Part shown: piece by piece, positions 55,926 to 64,000 of the stretch
How the letters are laid out: each line of letters starts with the position of its first letter
Position numbering within the stretch: the stretch's first letter is position 1
Assembly: GCA_031216445.1 (NCBI GenBank)
Contig: CM062208.1
Span: 2,207,001-2,271,000, forward strand
Direction: 5' to 3'
DNA from: Lateolabrax maculatus
Taxonomy: Eukaryota > Chordata > Actinopteri > Acropomatiformes > Lateolabracidae
Length of the DNA: 64,000 nucleotides
The notes under the pieces: generated by a model
Told to the model about the DNA's origin: nothing
Databases searched by the model: none
The model's input: only the letters and a program-made list of their open reading frames with translations
Position numbers and translations under genes: made by a program

Positions 55926-57000
55926 GAGAGCTGGTAACCAGGAGAGACGGCGTCCACCGACCAGCGGGGATGTGCGCGCCGGGTCCCGGCTCTGCAGACT
56001 CCAGCCGTCACTGTGTCACAGCCAATCACATCCGCCGGCTGCCAGGTCCATTCATAAAGAAGCCACACCGCGCTGTACGATCACCCCCACCCCCACCCAG
56101 ACGCTCAGTTCATTCATGCCCTCTGAGCAGAAGGAGTGGACAGTGCTATCTGTGTCAAATGAAGGGGGGGGGGGGGGGGGCTGAGAGGAAGCGCTGCATC
56201 TGTATGAAAATGTATTTTGCCTATTAACCAAACCACAAAGACTTATTTTTATCCCTCGGCTGCACACCGTCAGAAGAGACCGTGTCAGGTATATTATTAC
56301 AGCACTGACGACAGTACATACCATACATAGCGCCCCCCCCCCCCCAGTCTGATCCCGGACCACAGCCAGTCGACTATGTAACAGTGAATCAGCTCTTCTG
56401 GATCTCTCACCGCCACAAGCGACCGTTCACCCCGACTCAGACTGAGAGCGAGCCGGCGGGGACGGAGACATGAAGACGGGCCATGTGACTTTCACACTCA
56501 CACGTTTCCTCTTCTTTCTTTCTTCTTTTTTTTTCACACACTTTTTTATGAAAAAGTAGTCCCTGTGAGAGCGCGCGGGCAGTGCGCGCTGAACGCGTCC
56601 CCGGTCCGGTGCTGGTCTGGAGACAGTTCCTCAGCCTTTAACTTGTAACATATGATATCCATCTACTTTCTTTCCTTTTTTCACTTACCCGTCTGGTTGA
56701 GAGTAGTGTTTCCTCCTGCCGCTGAGTTTGGAGTGAAGGGAACCCCCCCACCCTCTCCTCCCTCCCCCGGTCTCTCTTCCTCTGCTGTCCTTCTTTAAGT
56801 TTTTCCTCCGTTCCTGGGTGTCCTTCGCTCGGTCCCTGCGTCAAACAGGGATTCCGGGTTCCCCTTCACTTTAACTTCGCTTGGTCCAACAGAGGGAGAG
56901 AGAGGGAGAGAGAGGGAGAGACGCTATTGGGTAACAACTCCTCACCCACGTCACTGTCCACGGCCGCGCAAAGAAAAAAAACCTGCCGGAGCTGAACTCC
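55920..57000 (-). promoter_or_regulatory. CpG-rich promoter region of the mir-222/221 transcript (putative)
   Basis: CpG-rich compared with the surrounding DNA (for example GAGCGCGCGGGC and GAACGCGTCCCCGGTCCGG near 56570-56605, and blocks near 55930-56060). A minus-strand CCAAT box lies at 56926-56930 and a CRE-like TGACGTGG at 56946-56953, upstream of the donor at 56699. No TATA box was recognised. A plus-strand promoter in the same island cannot be excluded. Confidence 0.5.
56699..56860 (-). ncRNA. Putative first exon of the mir-222/221 host transcript
   Basis: On the minus strand, purine-rich leader sequence containing ACGCAGGGACCGAGCGAAGG runs to CAACCAGACGG, followed by the perfect donor GTAAGT (intron from 56698). 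It lies 60-230 bp downstream of a CCAAT box and a CRE-like site, in a CpG-rich block. The start coordinate is a guess from promoter spacing. Confidence 0.45.
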
Positions 57001-57335
57001 TGAAAGACTTCATCCTTACATGTCTCCTCATCTCTGCCTGTCTTCTCTTCCTCCTCCCGTTGCATTCTTCTGAGTGTAATCAGTAACAGGCTTAAAGTGA
57101 CAGCAGCACTACACAACCGGCTCTCTCTCTCACACACACACACACACACGTTTCTCACACAGCCACACAGGCAGACAGTGTGTGTGAGTGTGTGTGTGTG
57201 TGAGTGTGTGTGAGTGTGTGTGTGCGTCCCTCTGGGCTAAAGGTGCTTTCCCAGCGCTCTGGAGACACCACAGCCGTTAAACTCCCTACAAGCCCCGCCA
57301 AAGTTGCGCTATCACATGTTTCACAGCAGCTTTCC

Positions 57336-57370
57336 CTTCTCTTCTCTTCTCTTCTCTTCTCTTCTCTTCT
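57336..57370. repeat. (CTTCT)7 pentanucleotide repeat
   Basis: Seven perfect tandem units, a homopurine-homopyrimidine mirror repeat, about 400 bp upstream of the putative miRNA promoter elements. Confidence 0.95.
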
Positions 57371-57668
57371 CCCCTCTCTCTCTCTTTTCTCTCTCACCCC
57401 CTTTTCCACCCTCCCTCCTCTCCCTCAGCCCCCCTGACTGACACTGTCGGACACACTCTCTCACACACACTCAGGAGCAGGCTCTTATAGTGTGGCTGTT
57501 AAAGAGGGGGCCGAGCCTGCTGCAGCAGAGGGCAGTGTCCTGTTACACAGCTCTCAATTGAGGTTAGAGAGAGGACATCCATTCAGAAAAAAGAGAGGAG
57601 GGAAGAGGGAGGGGGAGAGGGAGGAGGAAAAGAGTAAGGGCAGCCTCTCCGTCGCTCGCTCTCTCTCT

Positions 57669-57670
<2 letters not shown>

Positions 57671-57713
<43 letters not shown>
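57671..57713. repeat. (TG)n microsatellite
   Basis: Twenty-one uninterrupted TG units following a CT-rich stretch. Confidence 0.97.
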
Positions 57714-57720
<7 letters not shown>

Positions 57721-57843
57721 CTTCAAAAGCAGGAAACTCCAGTGCCAGAGAGTTTTTTTTTTTGGGGGGGGGGATGTAGAAAAGGGACCCGTCTCTAAAT
57801 AAGGGAAACGAGGCAGGGACATGAGCCGCCCCCCCTCCCCCCT

Positions 57844-57874
<31 letters not shown>

Positions 57875-58604
57875 GAAAACACACACAGCGGCCACAGTAG
57901 AGGGGTCTTTATGACTCCCAGCCTCACTGGCAGCACTTCACCCCCCACCCATGCACACATACACCCACATAAACAAACACTATACGTGCACCTCGTCTCA
58001 GCTGCTCCACACAGTTCAGTCTATCGAAAAAAAATGGTTTAAAAGAAGAAGAAAAAGAAACAGAGAGATGGGCAGCTGATTGCCGACCACAAAGAGAAAG
58101 TACCCGAGTTTACAAGAACACACAGGCCCGTAAACATGTGAGTAACCCCGTGGTGACCACAGCTACTAAAAAAGAAAGTACCTGAGAGTACAGAGGCAGA
58201 ACCGGACACCAGTGGAAGCTGACGGTCACAAGACGAGAGGCGAGGACGCCCGAGGCCTGGGGAAGGCTGCAGGGGTCGTTACCATCTGCTGACCCCTAAC
58301 TCGGAGCTCCTTAACCTCTCATCCTGACCCGCAACTGCCCTTGGCCTTGGCTCACCACCCTGTTCTCGACCGCCCCTCACCTACATCCTGCCACTTCACC
58401 CCACTTCTATTACCCCCAGCCACACCTATCAACGGTCCCGTGCCGCCCCACCCTGCCCCGCCCGTTCCCTGCTTCCTCCTCCTCCTCATCCTCCTCCTTC
58501 CTCCGCCCTGACGGCGTTTGGGGCGAGGGTGGGCTGGGGTTTTTGAATGGGAGTCTCGTACATCAGGAATTACATAGTTGGCTTCTTACTCACAGGAGGC
58601 AATG

Positions 58605-59217
58605 TGACTCATCAAAGGCCATGCTGCACCCATGCTACGCTCCCGTTACACATTATTGTGGCTCGCAAACACGCACACACAGGAGACCCGCCTTTGTCAA
58701 GGTCCATTCATAACTATTTAAATAACCTCAGTGAGTCATGTAACAAGTTGTGTTAAGTATTTTTTGACCTATATACACAAAGTCTGCATTGTCACCTTGA
58801 GGAACAATCTCTTCGGTCAGACGTTACCTGCCTTTATGGCCCCTTAACATGGAGCTACATTTGTCACTTATTGTTTTTTTCTATGTCCATGAGTTATTCT
58901 CAGATTGTTTAATTTGAATATTTTTAAAAAACAGGAAAAAAAAGATTAGAAAAAGTCAAAGAAATTAAGCAGAATATAGTTTTTTCTTCCGCCCTGTGGC
59001 TTCAGACCGCCTCATGGGCTGCAGCTTCAGCATCTAAGGCATCAACCTACATGGCTTCATGGTCGGTTTATGTGTGGAAAGAGAGTGAGTGGGTGGAGGT
59101 GAATCACAGCCTGTCGTGTGTCGAGCCAGTGTATGGTTTTATGTGTGCTTCTCATCGCGTTCAATGTGTGCCGCCGAGCCCCGGCAGCAGGCTGGGCTCA
59201 GGGCGGGGGATGACTCA
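58605..59217. promoter_or_regulatory. AP-1 motif cluster upstream of the mir-222/221 promoter
   Basis: Canonical TPA-response heptamers TGACTCA at 58605-58611 and 59211-59217 and TGAGTCA at 58732-58738. About 0.07 such sites are expected in 613 bp by chance. They lie 1.7-2.3 kb upstream of the putative promoter. AP-1 (c-Jun) control of miR-221/222 from upstream sites is described in human cells. Confidence 0.4.
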
Positions 59218-60156
59218 GGGCGGGAGCGGGTAAATGACTCCAGACCTGCCGACAAACAGCGGCATTAACCTGCAGGAGCCACAGAGATGTTCAACTTTTT
59301 GATGTTCTGAAACGGCAAAGGTTTCTCTGCTGATTCTTCTCTCAGGTTGTTCTGAAAACAAATTCTAGTCTTGTGTGGAGCTATTTCAGTTCGACCGTTT
59401 TATTCGGCTGCTGCCTGCCAAAAGCAGCAATCTGACAGATTATTCTTGATCTTGTTATTCAGCTGCTCTGCAAAGCCAGGGACAATGAGTCATTGGGAAA
59501 GAAATTATTTTTTTTTCTTAACAAGGGGGTGATTTCATGTTGAAAAAGAAAATAATGCTGCGGTATTGACAAATTATTAATCTACACTCATTCAACCAGA
59601 AAACAATTTCAAATACAAAAATCATAACGAAACGAAGCAATTTAATTGACAGTGTAGCTATTTATTATTTATTTTGTAGAATTGAGAGAATGATGCCTTA
59701 GCTATCAGTTTACTAACAAATTAAATATAAAATATAAACTTTTAAATAAAAAAGTGTTTGAAATAATGTTAACATTCAAACACAATTATAAAAAAATATC
59801 CCCCGTATAATTTAATATAATTGGTGATAAATTCAGGTGTAACTGACGTCGAGTTAGTTTGAGCGTTTGTGAAATTTAAAAACTGCCACGTTTCATATCA
59901 TGTGAGCCAGAGTTTGACATTAAAGTCTCCACTTAAGTTTGTCTTAAAGAGTAAAGTTTCGCAGTAACTGAGAGCTTTGCCATTTTAGAATGTGACTCAG
60001 TCTATTGTGGGCACAAACTGAGCACCGCCTGCTTGCTTTCACTGGGTGGATACAAGGGCGGAGATGTGTTTCAACACACACACACACACGCACGCACACA
60101 CACGCACACACGCACATACATGCACTGCAACAGGCGGGGGCCTTTCCTTCGTGTAG

Positions 60157-60195
<39 letters not shown>

Positions 60196-62168
60196 GGAGA
60201 TTGCAGTGGAGAGGAAGCTGGGGATTCCTGAGATTCCTGTGGACAAAAAGGTGTGAACTCGGGCAGCCGAGCAGCCTGGGAATTCTGCTGGGTTGGCTTG
60301 AGAGGCGGTTTAATGGCTGACCAGAGTTGCTGGTGACACAGAGAGAGAGATAAAAAAAAAAAAAAACAGAAAGAAGGAAAAAGAGAGAGAGAGCTGGAGA
60401 GATAAAGTCAAAGAATTCAAACAACAGGAAAGAGAAGGAGACGGAGAGAGAATGTGAGACAATGTTGAAATGAAACAGAGGAGCTCTGTGTTTAGATAGA
60501 ACTACTGATTTATAAAATCTGCTAATAATCAGTCAATAATGTGGGGTTTTGGGTTATTGAGAATATTCAGAATAATGCCAAAAATTATGAAAGAGACAGA
60601 GAGAATGAGCTACATGTGGAGCCCCACACAAAAATAACATAATAAACAGTGAAATTTAGCTGTGTGTGTGTTTTAAATTGTCTCAGCTAATGGAAGCAAA
60701 ATGCCCAATAATACAACCAGATTACTGTCTTTAAATTGTAATTTTTTTCTGTGCAAACTAAACGTGGTCAGAGAGAAAGTGATCTGGACTGGGAGAAGGA
60801 GACAGAAGGACGCGCAGTGACAGGAGCTGCAGTATGTTTCCAGTCAAGTTTGGAAATGTCACAGTGCAGTGAAATGCAGAAACAGCAGATTTTCCCCCAG
60901 CAGGGTGAAGTGAATAAATTGCCTTCCCGAATTTAAAATACATATATATAATAAAGACGGAGTCCTTCAGCGCTTCAGTCAACAGTGATATTTCACGCAG
61001 CCATCAAGACAATATTCTCACACGCCAACTAATGGCCATACATCTGAGGTATGTGTGTCACACGTGGTGAAAGGTGTTGATGGGACATTTCTGGACAGGT
61101 GTGAGCACATTTATCCACACATTTCACATTTCAGAACATGTAATGGCACCTTTGAAGTATAACACACTTCTAAACTAAGCAAGCACCACTTTTTCACACA
61201 TGCATTTCCATCAAAACCTATTGCAAAATTTCTCCACTTGCCCAAAATTTTCCAAGTCAAGCAACCTACCAAGCAACATCAAGGAAGATATTAGATATAT
61301 AATACACTACTTAAAATTCAGATTCTGAATCAGGTGATGACAATAATCTCACACACCCACACACACCCACACACACACACACACACACAGACATAGAGGC
61401 AGCATGGGGAGTTTATCATAGATGCACCTGTCCCCCCAAGATTGAAACTCTCAGCCAGTGACGGACAAGAACAGACGTAACAGCGACGTCATTTCATTCA
61501 CACACACACACCCACACCCACACACACTCACACACACACACTTCAGAATAAGCACACACTTGCAAACCAACAGAAGAGGAGACCAGGAGATGGAAACATG
61601 GCAGGCAAACCCCCCCCACCGTTGCCTCTGTGCCTATGAGGAAGTGTGTGTGTGTGTGTGGCATGGGCCACACTGACTATATTAGGCCGGCCTGCACACA
61701 GATACAACTGTGATGTCACGGTCACGCTGCGGAGGCATGACTCCTCGTCTTATCTCTCACCACTGTGCTTGTTCTACATAGCTCTGCCCTGCGGTAACGA
61801 GTGTGTGTGTGTGTGTGTTTATCGCCCTGTGATAAGCCCCCCCCTCAGTGACACGGGGGGGGGGGGGGGACCTGGCAGACGGGCACCTCTGAGCCCGGAG
61901 GAACATCCCGAGCAGCTTGAGCTGTGATGTGTTTTGGTGTTTGTATTTTCCGATTCCTGTGTTACACACACTTCACACAGATTCTTCTGTTGTGATGCAC
62001 TGGTTAGGTTAAATAAAGTAATAGGTTTCATAGCAGTAGTATTAAAGGGTAATTCCTGTGTATTACGTATAATTTCACCTCTCAGCTTCGTCACTTGTGT
62101 TTCTTGTCCCGTTGGACTTCTTTTCAGCAACATTCCCAGATTTAAATCAACTTGATGGCTAAAATTCA

Positions 62169-62768
62169 TATTACTAGTGGAGAAAAAAGTATTTGGATCC
62201 TAAATAAAATATTACTATTTTGCAATTATCTGGATTTAAAGTTTTATACAACCATTCCATAAGGTTTTATGTTTTATATTATTAAACGCCTTTATTTTAC
62301 TATAGGCGACAACATTTCTATCAAAGTTAATACAGTTTATTTTATTTATTTTTTTATTTATAATTATTTCCATTGACTAGGAGTGGCTCACTTGGGAAAA
62401 GCTGTCAATCAAATCTGATTTAACCACACGTACACGGTCCTGATGAAGCAGATTAGTTGAGCTTTTTGAGCGTCAAACTCTTATAAATAATAATTAAAAA
62501 AAACGTATTTAGTCATCAATATAAAATGTTCCAGGTAAAAACTTAAGATTTGAAACAAGGAGCATGTAAGCAGCATTTAATGTTGTAACTGTACCTACTC
62601 TGTTTATTGTTGGATTGATTAATTTAAAAACCCCCATGTTTTATAAGCTTTTATTTGTTTTGGATGTAACTAACTAGAAACAACACATGTCAAATAAGTG
62701 CACGAGAGTGACAAGTACAATATTTCTCTCGTAAATACAGTGCTTGAGTAAATGCACCTTTATAACTG
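62169..62768. repeat. AAGTA-type dispersed fish repeat (diverged)
   Basis: Begins ACTAGTGGAGAAAAAAGTAT and ends near GTGCTTGAGTAAATGCACC, echoing the element at 31690-32065. The interior is AT-rich. Low certainty. Confidence 0.4.
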
Positions 62769-62797
62769 TTAATATGTGTTGTGACTGTACACAGATC

Positions 62798-63014
62798 AGG
62801 TCACACCTTAAGAATTACAGAAATGATTCTGCCGTTATTTGAGTGAATTAACTTTCACATTAGCCTTTGATGAAAAGCAACACATAAAAAATAGTAAAAA
62901 AAACATCTTTTTAGTAAAATAACATAATAGTGATGCTAAACTAAATGGATAATGTGAAAGTTTATTCACTCAAATAACGGCAAAATCATTTCTGTAATTC
63001 TTAAGGCGTGACCT
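62798..63014. repeat. Long inverted repeat (65-bp arms, 87-bp spacer)
   Basis: Left arm 62798-62862 starts AGGTCACACCTTAAGAATTA; the right arm 62950-63014, read on the minus strand, starts AGGTCACGCCTTAAGAATTA. The arms agree at 62 of 65 positions by my hand alignment. The spacer is AT-rich and has no ORF. A fold-back MITE or palindromic hairpin; no clear target-site duplication was seen. Confidence 0.9.
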
Positions 63015-64000
63015 ATAATGTCACCTACGTGTGTGTGTGTGTGTGTGTGTGTGCTGTTTTAGAGCTTGCATGACAGCATTGTGCCTCCTTTAAAGGAGAG
63101 TGGCGCTCCACCCCGTCGTCCCCGCCCTGCGAGTCCCTCTCCTCCCCGCTCCTCTTTTCCTCTCTGTCCTCCCCCCTTTCCTCTTCCTCTTCCCTACCGA
63201 GGTGTCAGAGGAAAAACAGCTACAGAGCGAGTCTCCCCCCCCTCCCTCTCTCCCCCCTCTCTCTCTTCCACAACCACACAGTGTGGGCTATGTGAAGGCA
63301 GTGACTCCTCTGCTGGCTGGCCCACTCACAGGATATAAGAGCTGCGAGCCCTGCCAAGGCGGTGAGGGGTCACACTGTGGAGAATGTGTGTGTGTGTGAG
63401 GATGACTGTGTCACACATGTGCTCCCCCGCCGGCTGGTGGCTGTCTGAGCGGCGACACCGACAGCAGACGCCCTCATCCTGACGCTTCAGGGCGGAGAAG
63501 GCTTCTTGTGAAACATTCCACTCTCCCCCACCGCTCTGACCAGCGTTTCCTGTTCTCACTTCCCTGTCCTTCCCCTCCCGCTCCTCGCCTGTCCCACCTC
63601 CGCCTCGCCTCCGCACGCCAATGTTATCCTCCAGCATTTCCCGCCCTCCCCCATCTACCGCTGCTGCGCACCCCCTGGCTCCAGCCCCCACGCCCCAGAC
63701 TGGTGGACTCCCTTTGGGTTTCCTGGAGAACCACCTTCCATTATCAGAGCGGCCGGCCCAGCCCAGAAACAGGGTCATTGTGTCCCTGAGCCTGACCTCC
63801 ACCTCTGGGGATGGACTTTTGAAATATGCTGAAATGGAACTATACTGTAATAACTTCATTGATTAAGGGTCTGACGCTAAAGCCAAGTCAGACTGTTTCT
63901 ATCTCTCAATAAATGGTCGGTCAGTTCTACTATCTACCAACATGATGATCACTTCTGAGGAGGGAGTGTCTGAATCAGTGACACCTGCTTCAACCTTTCT

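Larger units (their letters stand above)
49655..56698 (-). other. Putative intron of the mir-222/221 host transcript
   Basis: A 7-kb stretch with no credible coding exon. It includes a GC-rich conserved-looking block (49900-50060), a CCAAT-box cluster (52490-52726), a possible SINE fragment with a B-box-like GGTTCAATTCC (about 51270-51280), long CA arrays (51680-51870), GCCCCAGCCCCG-type C-rich repeats near 53080-53130, a CpG-containing block at 55050-55270 and more CA arrays (55741-55769, 55890-55918). Confidence 0.45.
48880..56860 (-). ncRNA. Inferred primary transcript of the mir-222/mir-221 cluster (MIR222HG-like)
   Basis: Inferred two-exon RNA on the minus strand. Exon 1 lies in a CpG-rich block and ends at 56699 before GTAAGTGA. 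The terminal exon starts at 49654 after a long pyrimidine tract and CAG, carries mir-222 then mir-221, and ends near tandem AATAAA signals at 48893-48904. Human has a comparable host RNA (MIR222HG). The hairpins are certain; the exon structure rests on splice consensus and composition only. An unspliced or multi-exon transcript is possible. Confidence 0.5.
57001..64000. other. Region upstream of the mir-222/221 promoter, no gene found
   Basis: Contains TG/CA arrays (57671-57713, 57845-57871, 60158-60193, 61370-61388, 63030-63052), a TCTTC pentamer array (57336-57370), pyrimidine-rich C/T tracts (58320-58510, 63110-63270) and three AP-1 heptamers (58605-59217). It also has an AAGTA-like fish repeat (about 62169-62768) and a long inverted repeat (62798-63014). 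The ORFs are repeat-driven or low-complexity. Confidence 0.55.

Noticed and set aside
63066..63859. Pro/Ser-rich ORFs on both strands
   Set aside because: Pyrimidine-rich low complexity with no domain; no splice-supported exon could be defined.
21806..64000. dipk2b (CXorf36) or another neighbour gene between kdm6a and mir-221
   Set aside because: No exon resembling the protein was recognised on either strand by eye; a protein-to-genome search would settle it.

Overview
The window comes from a ray-finned (teleost) fish, probably a percomorph. It shows short vertebrate-type exons in GT-AG introns, very abundant (CA)n/(TG)n microsatellites, and several interspersed repeats I recognise from fish genomes. 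Nothing in it is bacterial or viral.

Region 1 (1-21805, + strand) is the 3' four-fifths of the histone H3K27 demethylase gene kdm6a (UTX). I can place 24 consecutive coding exons, from 3405 to the stop codon at 20819-20821. They sum to 3813 nt (1270 codons plus stop) with every splice phase consistent. The exons give the last TPR repeats, a Ser/Pro-rich linker, the complete JmjC domain with its HxE...H iron ligands, and the C-terminal zinc-binding domain. Roughly the first 200 residues (first exons and promoter) lie before the window, so positions 1-3404 are intron. A 3' UTR of about 1 kb with two AATAAA signals closes the gene near 21.8 kb.

Region 2 (about 21.8-48.9 kb) is a gene-poor stretch. 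It holds an L2-like LINE fossil, several interspersed fish repeats, a tRNA-derived SINE, a GGCTC minisatellite and a few CpG/G-rich blocks. I found no credible protein-coding exon.

Region 3 (about 48.9-57.0 kb, - strand) is the microRNA cluster mir-222/mir-221. Both arms of both hairpins can be read: mature miR-222-3p at 49494-49517 and miR-221-3p at 49004-49026. A plausible two-exon primary transcript can be inferred. A CpG-rich promoter near 56.9 kb has a CCAAT box and a CRE-like site. Exon 1 ends at a strong GTAAGT donor at 56699. A pyrimidine-rich acceptor at 49655 opens a terminal exon carrying mir-222 then mir-221, with tandem AATAAA signals at about 48.9 kb. This matches the mammalian order and orientation (KDM6A forward, MIR222-MIR221 convergent downstream), but in far less DNA.

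Region 4 (57-64 kb) lies upstream of the miRNA promoter. It has purine/pyrimidine tracts, microsatellites, a cluster of AP-1 motifs (58.6-59.2 kb) and a striking long inverted repeat (62798-63014). No coding gene was found there.
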